Source of the DNA: Bacteroidota bacterium
GTDB lineage: Bacteria > Bacteroidota > Bacteroidia > Flavobacteriales > Flavobacteriaceae
Length of the DNA: 5,148 bases
Assembly: GCA_947468985.1 (NCBI GenBank)
Contig: CANINJ010000148.1
Span: 1 to 5,148, forward strand
Direction: 5' to 3'
The notes under the pieces were generated by a model. The model was not told the DNA's origin, searched no databases, and worked only from the letters and a program-made list of their open reading frames with translations. The position numbers and the translations under genes are program-made. Below, piece after piece: positions 1 through 5,148 of the stretch (within the stretch, counting starts at the first letter, position 1; the number at the start of each line of letters is the position of its first letter).

Positions 1-733
1 CACCCACGTTAATTTTCACGATGTCATTTTCGTTAACATCTACTTCTACTTCCATATTGTTCAAGTTGGCAACACGAAGAATTTCAGTTCCTGTCATTTG
101 TTGCGTTCCTAAAACGCGTTCTCCCAATTCTACATTAAGCATCGAAATAGTTCCGTCTGCAGGCGCATAAATCGTTGTTCTTCCTAAGTTGTCTTTGGCT
201 TCATTTACCGTTGCCGAAGCACTTTGCACATTATAATATGCCGATTCTTTTGACGCTTTGGCCACTTCAAATGATGCAATGGCTTTGTCCCAATCCGACT
301 TTGAAATTATTCCTTTATCAAATAACGTTTTACTTCTGTCATAGTTAGATTTTGCTTCTTTGTAAGAGGCATCTGCCTGACTCAAACCCGCTTTTGTTCC
401 CGATAAATTAGAAACTGTACGCTTGTATCCAGAAGTATATAAATCTGGATTTATCTTTACTAATAAATCCCCTTTTTTAACTACCTGTCCTTCTTTTACA
501 GGCAAAGCGATGATTTCTCCTGAAACTTCTGATGATATTTTTACTTCAATTTCAGGTTGGATTTTTCCAGTTGCAGAAACAGTTTCCACGACCGTAATTT
601 CATTTACGGTTGCAATTCCAACTTCAGTTCCTTTATCTTTTTTTCCAATAACGCCTGTTTTTGAAAGCATTAATAATGCCACAATAAGAACTACTGCTGA
701 ACCTAATAAAATATAAATTGTTTTCTTTGACAT
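1..733 (-). CDS. Periplasmic adaptor (membrane fusion) subunit of a tripartite efflux system, HlyD/MacA/AcrA type; C-terminus cut off by window edge
   Basis: The ATG lies at 731-733 and the frame stays open to base 1, giving 244 residues of a protein that usually has about 350-420. Residues 5-24 form one N-terminal membrane anchor. Residues about 59-95 are the first half of the lipoyl-like domain (SGEIIALPVKEGQVVKKGD). About 100-180 are a helical hairpin rich in A, K, S and E, including YDRSKTLFDKGIISKSDWD. About 186-222 are the second lipoyl half, with the family signature TTIYAPADGTIS (186-197), and the beta-barrel domain begins near 226. Adaptors of this family bridge an inner-membrane RND or ABC pump to a TolC channel. 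The gene starts 5 bp after the TolC-family gene and is surely co-transcribed with it. There is no Shine-Dalgarno sequence. The single anchor and moderate hairpin resemble MacA-type adaptors, but the pump class cannot be decided because the downstream gene is outside the window. Confidence 0.93.
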   Translation of the reverse strand, partial: MSKKTIYILLGSAVVLIVALLMLSKTGVIGKKDKGTEVGIATVNEITVVETVSATGKIQPEIEVKISSEVSGEIIALPVKEGQVVKKGDLLVKINPDLYTSGYKRTVSNLSGTKAGLSQADASYKEAKSNYDRSKTLFDKGIISKSDWDKAIASFEVAKASKESAYYNVQSASATVNEAKDNLGRTTIYAPADGTISMLNVELGERVLGTQQMTGTEILRVANLNNMEVEVDVNENDIVKINVG

Positions 734-738
734 AATAC

Positions 739-2115
739 TTATTGTTTTTTTATGATTGGTATTCCAAAATAGAACTCGATTACTTTTACTCTGAATATAT
801 AATCGTATTTTGTTCTTACGACTTCTGATTGTGCGTTTACAAATAATGTTTGCGATTGGTTTAAATCAAAAGCATTCAACATTCCAACGGCAAATTTTTC
901 TTTGGCATAATTATACGCTTCTTGCCTTGCTTCCAACGTTATTATAGCAGATTCATTGGCTTTCATAGCTCCTTTAGCATCGGTAAAAGCGGTATAAATA
1001 TTTCTTTCTAAATCTAATTCTTGTTGGCTAAACGCAATTTTTGAACGATCCAATGCAATTTTTGAACGGTCTACATTATTGCGAATTGAAAAACCGTTTA
1101 ATACGGGAATATTCATTTGAAACCCAAAAGATTGTCCTTTATTTATATCAAATTGTTTAAGTACAGAAAATGGAGCTGCAAAACTAGGATTTCCTGATGC
1201 ATCAAATACAACTCTATCAGAATATCCTGCTCTAGTACTCAAACTATAAACTCCTTGTAAACTCGGTTGGTACGCTCCTTTCGCAATTTTCAGATCACGT
1301 TCCGCAATTTCCAAGTTGGTTTTAGCAATTTTTAATTCTACGCGTTCTTCTTTTGCTTTTGCAAATATTGCAGCGGGCGTTTGAAGTAGTGTCGAACTTT
1401 CTTTGGCATCGTAATTGGCATCAGCAATATCAAAATCTCGAAAATTGTCTAATTGTAGTAATTGTGCTAAACTCAATTTTGAGATTAACAACGCATTTTC
1501 GGCAGTTACAATCGCCTGATTATTGGTGGCAACCGTAGCTTTTATATCCAATAAATCTCCCCGAGGAACTACGCCCGCATTTACTAATTCTTGCGAACGA
1601 AGCAATTGTTTCTCATTATTTGACAATTGTTCTTTTTGAACTTTTAGGTTTTCTTTATTGAAAAGTATTTGTAAAAATGCATTGGCAACGTTCAAAGAAA
1701 TATCGTCTTTCATTTTTGAAAGTTGGTATTCTGAAGCTACAATTGCAAGATTGGCTCTTCGCAAACGGTTTTGATTTTGCATTCCATTATAAATCGCAAC
1801 GTTAGAATTTATTCCTGCAGAAGTAAATTGCGTCGTTTGATTTTCAAGTAAATTCGTTATAATATTTTGGTTTAAACCAATATTCCAAGAATGGGAACCG
1901 TTAATATCAAAGGTAGGAAGAAAATTTCCAACGGCTGAAGATTTTTCAATTGAAGCCGATTTTGTATCCAACTCCGATTGTTTAATAGAAATGTTATTTT
2001 TGATAGCATAATCAACACATTCTTCTAAAGTCCATTTTTTTGATTGCGCTTGAGACAGCAAACCTAAAAAAAGCACTATTGTCAATGTGATTTTACTTGA
2101 AATTGTTTGTTTCAT
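739..2115 (-). CDS. TolC-family outer-membrane efflux protein
   Basis: The 458-residue protein has the usual length for the family. Residues 1-25 are a signal peptide (basic MKQTISSK, hydrophobic TIVLFLGLL, probable cleavage after AQS). The mature protein opens with WTLEECVDYAIKNN, typical of Bacteroidota TolC homologues. Two OEP repeats follow. Each has long helices and a comparable G-x(5-6)-DLL/FDL element: GVVPRGDLLDIK near 181-192 in the first and GMLNAFDLNQSQT near 411-423 in the second. Strands such as FGFQMNIPVLNG (330-341) fit the outer-membrane barrel. As a trimer such proteins form a continuous channel from periplasm to exterior. The adaptor gene follows after 5 bp, so this is the first gene of an efflux operon whose pump is not visible. 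A candidate promoter lies about 35 bp upstream. Residues 349-362 contain an exact-register heptad duplication (DRSKIAL, DRSKIAF). The transported substrate cannot be inferred. Confidence 0.95.
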   Translation of the reverse strand: MKQTISSKITLTIVLFLGLLSQAQSKKWTLEECVDYAIKNNISIKQSELDTKSASIEKSSAVGNFLPTFDINGSHSWNIGLNQNIITNLLENQTTQFTSAGINSNVAIYNGMQNQNRLRRANLAIVASEYQLSKMKDDISLNVANAFLQILFNKENLKVQKEQLSNNEKQLLRSQELVNAGVVPRGDLLDIKATVATNNQAIVTAENALLISKLSLAQLLQLDNFRDFDIADANYDAKESSTLLQTPAAIFAKAKEERVELKIAKTNLEIAERDLKIAKGAYQPSLQGVYSLSTRAGYSDRVVFDASGNPSFAAPFSVLKQFDINKGQSFGFQMNIPVLNGFSIRNNVDRSKIALDRSKIAFSQQELDLERNIYTAFTDAKGAMKANESAIITLEARQEAYNYAKEKFAVGMLNAFDLNQSQTLFVNAQSEVVRTKYDYIFRVKVIEFYFGIPIIKKQ

Positions 2116-2149
2116 AAAATTCTGAATTCTAAAACGGTTGATACAAGTG

Positions 2150-2181
2150 CAAATTTAACTATTTTTAGTTATTTAAACTAA
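2150..2181 (-). promoter_or_regulatory. Candidate Bacteroidota-type promoter for the TolC/adaptor operon
   Basis: On the minus strand, TAAATTTG (2157 down to 2150) matches the Bacteroidota -7 consensus TAnnTTTG perfectly. It is preceded, after a 20-base spacer, by TTAG (2181 down to 2178), a three-of-four match to the TTTG -33 element. The spacer is within the usual 19-21. Transcription would begin roughly 28 bases before the TolC start codon. The consensus is established for this phylum; the assignment here is by pattern only, in A+T-rich DNA where chance matches occur. Confidence 0.5.
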
Positions 2182-2189
2182 ATTTAACT
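2157..2189. repeat. Small inverted and direct repeats inside and next to the efflux promoter spacer
   Basis: AACTA-TTTT-TAGTT (2157-2170) is a perfect inverted repeat. It overlaps a second one, AGTT-ATTTA-AACT (2167-2179). The 10-mer AAATTTAACT occurs twice in direct orientation (2151-2160 and 2180-2189), 29 bp apart, flanking them. The symmetric elements fall between the proposed -33 and -7 boxes, where a repressor dimer could bind. No regulator gene is in the window, and the low base complexity makes chance symmetry plausible, so an operator role is only a suggestion. Confidence 0.3.
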
Positions 2190-2232
2190 TAATCTTATAA
2201 GACGATTCTTAGGAAATTATGTTACTCGAATT

Positions 2233-2264
2233 TTAGTATTTGAGTGAAAATAGAATTAATTTCG
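2233..2264 (+). promoter_or_regulatory. Weak candidate promoter for the DUF4403 lipoprotein gene
   Basis: TTAG (2233-2236), a 20-base spacer and TAATTTCG (2257-2264) resemble TTTG-N(19-21)-TAnnTTTG, with one mismatch in each box. This would leave a leader of only about 20 bases before the TTG start at 2290. A closer TTTG at 2239-2242 gives a 14-base spacer, which is too short. The geometry matches that of the opposite promoter, but the match is weak. Confidence 0.25.
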
Positions 2265-2289
2265 GATCCAAATTAAATTAAAAATCGTT

Positions 2290-3684
2290 TTGAAAACACT
2301 TTCTAAAATTACGTTTCTTTTAGTGCTAACTCTTTTTTCAAGTTGTGCTACTACTTCCAAAATTACTGCTTTGAAACCTGAACCAGACGATGCTTCGCCT
2401 TTGGTATATGAAAATACGCCTTCGTTTATTAATATTCCAATAGCAATTAAATTGAAAGACATTGAAAATCAAACCAATAAGTTTATGACGGGATTGATTT
2501 ATGATGATAATACAATTGAGGACGATGATATTGAAATGAAGATTTGGAAATTGGCATCGATATCCATTGAAAATTTGAATGGAAAAATCAGAACTGTTTT
2601 GCCATTGAAAGCTGTTATTAAGTATCGAATTGGAACCGATAAATTAGGAATTGCATTGTACAGCACGCAAGAATTTAATTTGAATGGAAACATTACTTTA
2701 ATGAGTGATGTGAATTTGTCAAATTGGAAATTGAATACCAAAACCGAGTTTAAATCTTTGGATTGGAATGAAAGTCCAACAGTGGTTGTTATGGGAAAAT
2801 CTATTCCAATTACGTATTTGATTAATCCAACGGTGAAACTTTTTAAATCGAAAATTGAGCGAACAATTGATGACGCAATTGAAAAGTCAATGGATTTTAA
2901 GCCTAATGTTTTAGATGCTTTAGAAAAAATATGTACACCATTTCAAATGAATGAAGCTTTTGAAAGTTGGCTTCGAATTGTTCCAATAGAATTGTATGCT
3001 ACGGATGCAAAATTTAAAAAGGAAATCATCACTTTAGAAATTGGTTTGAAATGCAATATGGAAACATTAATTGGTCAAAAACCAGTTTCAAAATTTGATA
3101 GAAACAAGATTGTTTTAAAATCGGTGACACAAATGCCTGATAAAATTTCTGCAAATATTGTAGCGGTTTCGAGTTATCAAGATGCGTCGAAAATTATTAC
3201 TAAGAATTTTGCGGGTCAAGAATACGGAAATGGAAGCAAGAAAGTTACAGTTCAAAACGTATCGATTTGGCATAAAAATGGAAAGATGGTAATTGCTTTA
3301 GAAATGTTGGGAAGCATTAATGGAACGGTTTATTTGACTGGTTTTCCACAATACAATGAAACGACTAAAGAGATTTATTTTGACCAATTGGATTATGTTT
3401 TGGATACGAAAAGCAAATTATTGAAAACGGCAAATTGGTTGGCTCAAGGAATGGTATTAAGAAAAATTCAGGAAAGTTGTAGGTATTCAATTCAACCGAA
3501 TTTAGACGAAGGAAAGCAGAGCATGATGAATTATTTAATGAATTATTCTCCAATGCCTGGAGTTTTTGTGAATGGAAAAATTGATAACATTCAATTTCAA
3601 AAAATACAATTAACGAACAAAGCGATCATTGCTTTTATTAAAGTAAATGGCGCAATTAATGTTGCTGTTGATGGGATAAAATAG
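2290..3684 (+). CDS. DUF4403-family lipoprotein, TTG start
   Basis: The 464-residue product begins with a lipoprotein signal peptide: MKTLSKI, hydrophobic TFLLVLTL, then FSSC with the acylated cysteine at residue 19. I recognise the body as DUF4403, by the early YENTPSFINIPI (40-51), the acidic YDDNTIEDDDIEMKIWK (71-87) and WLRIVPIELYATD (227-239). The family has no firmly established function. Long alternating beta-strands in two similar halves have led to suggestions of a TULIP-like lipid-binding fold, which I cannot verify here. The start must be TTG: an in-frame stop lies at 2257-2259, no ATG or GTG follows it, and the next in-frame ATG is residue 66, which would remove the lipobox. Residues after Cys19 (ATTSK) have no acidic surface-export signal, so a periplasm-facing location is more likely. 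The gene is monocistronic and convergent with the oxidase-assembly operon. Confidence 0.85.
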   Translation: MKTLSKITFLLVLTLFSSCATTSKITALKPEPDDASPLVYENTPSFINIPIAIKLKDIENQTNKFMTGLIYDDNTIEDDDIEMKIWKLASISIENLNGKIRTVLPLKAVIKYRIGTDKLGIALYSTQEFNLNGNITLMSDVNLSNWKLNTKTEFKSLDWNESPTVVVMGKSIPITYLINPTVKLFKSKIERTIDDAIEKSMDFKPNVLDALEKICTPFQMNEAFESWLRIVPIELYATDAKFKKEIITLEIGLKCNMETLIGQKPVSKFDRNKIVLKSVTQMPDKISANIVAVSSYQDASKIITKNFAGQEYGNGSKKVTVQNVSIWHKNGKMVIALEMLGSINGTVYLTGFPQYNETTKEIYFDQLDYVLDTKSKLLKTANWLAQGMVLRKIQESCRYSIQPNLDEGKQSMMNYLMNYSPMPGVFVNGKIDNIQFQKIQLTNKAIIAFIKVNGAINVAVDGIK

Positions 3685-3692
3685 TAAACTAT
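3681..3692. terminator. 12-bp palindrome spanning both convergent stop codons; possible weak bidirectional terminator
   Basis: ATAGT-AA-ACTAT is perfectly symmetric. It contains the TAG stop of the DUF4403 gene (3682-3684) and the TAG stop of the small CxxC gene (3689-3691, minus strand). On the plus strand it is followed by T-rich GCTTTGTTTTTCTTT, and on the minus strand by a short TTTTA. The stem is only 4-5 A+T-rich pairs, so it would be weak as an intrinsic terminator, but no other candidate exists in the 4-bp gap between these genes. Confidence 0.25.
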
Positions 3693-3961
3693 GCTTTGTT
3701 TTTCTTTGTGTACATTTTGTAAACGGCGAAGAAAACTAAACCAACTAAGATGTAGGGAATTACCATGAGATAGACAATTCCGTCGTTGATTCCTTTGGCT
3801 TTGGCTTGATTTTCTTCGCTTTCTAATGCCGCACGACACATTGCGCATTGCGCATTTGTTGCTATTGAGTAGAAAAAAGAGAACAGAAAAAAGAGAACAG
3901 AAGTGCTAAATTTCCGATGACTTTCGACTTTCGACTTTCGACTTTCGACTTTATTTAACAT
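3689..3961 (-). CDS. Small CxxC membrane protein of the SCO/DUF420 cluster; repeat-laden 5' end
   Basis: The 90-residue product has a basic N-terminus (1-17), a hydrophobic signal-like stretch (about 20-36), AQCAMCRAALESEE with a C39-x-x-C42 motif right after the probable cleavage site, and a C-terminal membrane helix (about 61-81) ending in lysines. This predicts a small periplasm-facing, C-terminally anchored protein. I recall similar unnamed proteins beside SCO genes in flavobacteria, but no function is known to me. A role in copper or thiol handling is only suggested by the CxxC and its neighbours. The ATG at 3959-3961 overlaps the end of the DUF420 gene by 11 bp. No ATG, GTG or TTG occurs in frame between it and the signal peptide, so this start is forced. 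Residues 4-14 (KVESRKSKVES) are encoded by a heptanucleotide repeat and about 20-30 by a 14-bp duplication, so the N-terminus is poorly constrained. The C-terminal two thirds is clearly genuine. Confidence 0.8.
   Translation of the reverse strand: MLNKVESRKSKVESHRKFSTSVLFFLFSFFYSIATNAQCAMCRAALESEENQAKAKGINDGIVYLMVIPYILVGLVFFAVYKMYTKKNKA
3871..3900. repeat. Perfect 14-bp tandem duplication in the signal-peptide coding region
   Basis: The unit agaaaaaagagaac occurs at 3871-3884 and again at 3885-3898, followed by two more matching bases (ag). On the coding (minus) strand it specifies the F/L/S-rich hydrophobic core of the small CxxC protein. Fourteen is not a multiple of three, so gain or loss of one unit shifts the frame between the start codon and the CxxC domain. 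It resembles a slipped-strand or recombination duplication. Confidence 0.9.
3919..3953. repeat. Heptanucleotide tandem repeat (GACTTTC), 4 perfect copies plus 1 imperfect
   Basis: Copies lie at 3919-3925, 3926-3932, 3933-3939 and 3940-3946, with a fifth copy at 3947-3953 differing only in its last base. The fifth copy ends in the stop codon of the DUF420 gene (3951-3953). The rest of the tract lies inside the 5' end of the small CxxC gene. On the minus strand the unit is GAAAGTC. It is free of stop codons in all three frames and always encodes a cycle of K-V-E-S-R-K-S. I recall similar heptamer tracts scattered between genes in other Bacteroidota genomes, so it may be a dispersed repeat. Confidence 0.95.
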
Positions 3962-4493
3962 AATAAGGAGAAATCATAAGGTATACGATTACGCCAGTAA
4001 CGGCAACATATAACCAAATTGGGAAGGTGATTTTGGCGATTTTTTTATGCTTGTCAAATTTTTCAGCCAAGGCACGAACATAGGTAATTAATACGAGCGG
4101 AATGGTTGCGATGGATAAACTGATGTGAGACAAAAGGATGAAAAAATACACGTATTTGATGAAACCTGTTCCTCCAAACGCTGTGGAATCGGTTGTCATG
4201 TGGTAGGCGATGTACAAAAGCAGGAACACTAATGAACAGGCGATTGCGATTTTCATTAATAGTTCGTGACGTTTTCGATTACCATTTTTAATTGCGATAA
4301 CAGCAGTGATTAATAAAATAGCTGTAATTCCGTTTATGGTTGCATAAATTGGAGGTAAAATTGGCAATGGCGATACATTGAAACCTAAATCTTTTAGTTT
4401 AATTTTGAAAAGTACGGCTACTGCAACTGGTATTATTACTGATAATGCGATGATCCATTTGTTGTATTTCTGTTCTACTGAATTATTTTCCAT
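3951..4493 (-). CDS. DUF420-family polytopic membrane protein, probable haem-copper oxidase maturation factor
   Basis: The 180-residue protein has five predicted membrane helices, at about 13-30, 46-68, 79-98, 113-138 and 153-175. This fits the DUF420 (YozB/CtaM-like) family in length and layout. Histidines at membrane edges or inside helices (RHELLMKIA, H76; AYHMTTD, H98; LLSHISLS, H123; DKHKKIAK, H149) are family-like and could bind metal or haem. The Staphylococcus aureus member CtaM is, as I recall, needed for haem-copper quinol oxidase activity. A similar role here is inference, supported by the SCO gene directly upstream. The ATG at 4491-4493 follows the SCO stop by 2 bp, so the two are translationally linked. 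The stop codon is shared with the edge of a heptanucleotide repeat, and the last 11 bp overlap the next gene. Confidence 0.88.
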   Translation of the reverse strand: MENNSVEQKYNKWIIALSVIIPVAVAVLFKIKLKDLGFNVSPLPILPPIYATINGITAILLITAVIAIKNGNRKRHELLMKIAIACSLVFLLLYIAYHMTTDSTAFGGTGFIKYVYFFILLSHISLSIATIPLVLITYVRALAEKFDKHKKIAKITFPIWLYVAVTGVIVYLMISPYYVK

Positions 4494-4495
4494 AG

Positions 4496-5148
4496 TTATT
4501 CTTTTAATAAAATTGCAATGTCTTGTTGTAGGGTTCTAACGCCTTCTTTTTCGATTCCGTCGTAGTATAGAATTGGGTTTCCAAAGTTATCTTTTCGGCA
4601 ACGAATATCTCCATTTTTATCGATTAATGCAAATAATCCTGAATGTTCAAAGCCGCCATTTGCTTTTGAATTTTCGCCAACATAGACATTAAATCCTTTG
4701 TTTGCCAATTCAAATATTTTGGTTTTATCACCAGTTAGGAAATGCCAATTGGTTGATTTTACGCCTAATTTCGCTGCGTGTTCTTTCAAAACTGCTGCCG
4801 TATCGTGTTCTGGATTTATAGTGATTGAGACAATTCCAAAGTTTGGATTTCCGAAAAATGTGTTTTGAATGGTTATCATATTCAAATTCATTTTTGGGCA
4901 AATTGTAGGGCAGGTTGAAAAGAAAAATTCTAAAACATAAACTTTTCCAGCGTAATCTTTGTTGGAAATTAGCATGTTGTTTTGATCTGTAAGTTCAAAT
5001 TTTGGCGCAGGCCCAATGGTGAGTAATTTGGATTTATCTTCTAAAGAATGGTTAGATATATTATCCAATCGATCTCCTTTTACAACTTCTCCATTTTGAA
5101 TTCTTTCGATAATTTTTGGAATTGCAAAGATACCGAACACTAAAATGA
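4496..5148 (-). CDS. SCO1/SenC-family protein, cytochrome c oxidase copper-centre assembly; N-terminus cut off by window edge
   Basis: The frame is open through the right edge. The first visible residues read ILVFGIFAIPKIIERIQNG, the end of an N-terminal membrane anchor, so the gene starts outside the window and a GTG at 5138-5140 is not a credible start. The thioredoxin-like domain carries the SCO copper/redox motif CPTICPK (cysteines encoded near 4898-4912) and the distant conserved histidine in FEHSGLFALIDKNG (near 4640). Further family signatures are FFFSTCPTICP, SITINPEHDT and NWHFLTGD. SCO proteins bind copper through Cys-x(3)-Cys and His and deliver it to, or reduce, the CuA site of cytochrome c oxidase at the outer face of the inner membrane. 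It is the most upstream visible gene of a three-gene operon with DUF420 and the small CxxC protein. An extra cysteine follows the domain core (DIRCRKD, near 4597), where I would expect a non-cysteine residue. Confidence 0.95.
   Translation of the reverse strand, partial: ILVFGIFAIPKIIERIQNGEVVKGDRLDNISNHSLEDKSKLLTIGPAPKFELTDQNNMLISNKDYAGKVYVLEFFFSTCPTICPKMNLNMITIQNTFFGNPNFGIVSITINPEHDTAAVLKEHAAKLGVKSTNWHFLTGDKTKIFELANKGFNVYVGENSKANGGFEHSGLFALIDKNGDIRCRKDNFGNPILYYDGIEKEGVRTLQQDIAILLKE

Noticed and set aside
423..716. 97-codon open frame on the plus strand
   Set aside because: It is antisense to the adaptor gene, whose domains are clear on the other strand; no recognisable protein features.
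1353..1538. 61-codon open frame on the plus strand inside the TolC gene
   Set aside because: Antisense shadow of a well-supported coding sequence.
2116..2289. Small RNA or riboswitch in the divergent intergenic region
   Set aside because: Only weak A+T-rich symmetries are present, with no stable long hairpin or recognisable riboswitch core.
2256..2741. Two short minus-strand open frames (2256-2462 and 2499-2741)
   Set aside because: Both lie opposite the DUF4403 gene, which has a signal peptide and family signatures; the first would also extend into the promoter region.
3365..3553. 62-codon minus-strand open frame
   Set aside because: Antisense shadow of the DUF4403 C-terminal region.
3597..3848. 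83-codon minus-strand open frame rich in R, S and Q
   Set aside because: It is another frame of the small CxxC gene and the antisense of the DUF4403 end; the composition is typical of an out-of-frame reading.
3919..3953. Heptamer repeat as a CRISPR or integration site
   Set aside because: Units are 7 bp with no spacers, and no cas, integrase or tRNA gene is nearby; it is a simple tandem repeat.
5138..5140. GTG as start codon of the SCO gene
   Set aside because: The frame continues to the window edge and GTG falls inside the hydrophobic anchor (ILVFGIFAIPKI), so the true start lies outside.

Overview
The window looks like ordinary chromosomal DNA from a member of the Bacteroidota, most likely a Flavobacterium-like flavobacterium. 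The DNA is strongly A+T-rich. None of the five visible gene starts has a Shine-Dalgarno sequence. The best promoter candidate fits the Bacteroidota -33/-7 (TAnnTTTG) pattern, and the proteins (a Bacteroidota-style TolC, a DUF4403 lipoprotein, SCO plus DUF420 plus a small AQCAMC membrane protein) are typical of that group. This is inferred from sequence features alone.

Layout: (1) 1-2115, minus strand: a TolC-family outer-membrane efflux protein followed 5 bp later by a periplasmic adaptor of the HlyD/MacA/AcrA type, whose C-terminus runs off the left edge. Together they are the outer-membrane and periplasmic parts of a tripartite exporter; the inner-membrane pump is not in view. (2) 2116-2289: a 174-bp divergent intergenic region with a candidate promoter for the efflux operon, whose spacer holds small inverted repeats, and a weaker candidate for the opposite gene. 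(3) 2290-3684, plus strand: a DUF4403 lipoprotein that appears to start at TTG. (4) 3689-5148, minus strand: a tightly packed three-gene operon, read from the right edge as SCO-family copper/thiol protein (N-terminus cut off), DUF420 membrane protein, and a small CxxC membrane protein. SCO and DUF420 proteins are associated with haem-copper oxidase maturation, so this is probably the tail of a cytochrome c oxidase assembly/structural operon lying to the right. It converges on the DUF4403 gene with only 4 bp between the stop codons.

The most unusual feature is the 5' end of the small CxxC gene. Its only usable start codon overlaps the end of the DUF420 gene and is separated from the signal peptide by a heptanucleotide tandem repeat (four perfect copies plus one imperfect). 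A perfect 14-bp tandem duplication lies inside the signal-peptide coding sequence. Neither unit length is a multiple of three, so changes in copy number would switch the reading frame. No RNA genes, CRISPR arrays, insertion sequences or phage genes were seen. No gene-free stretch exceeds 300 bp.
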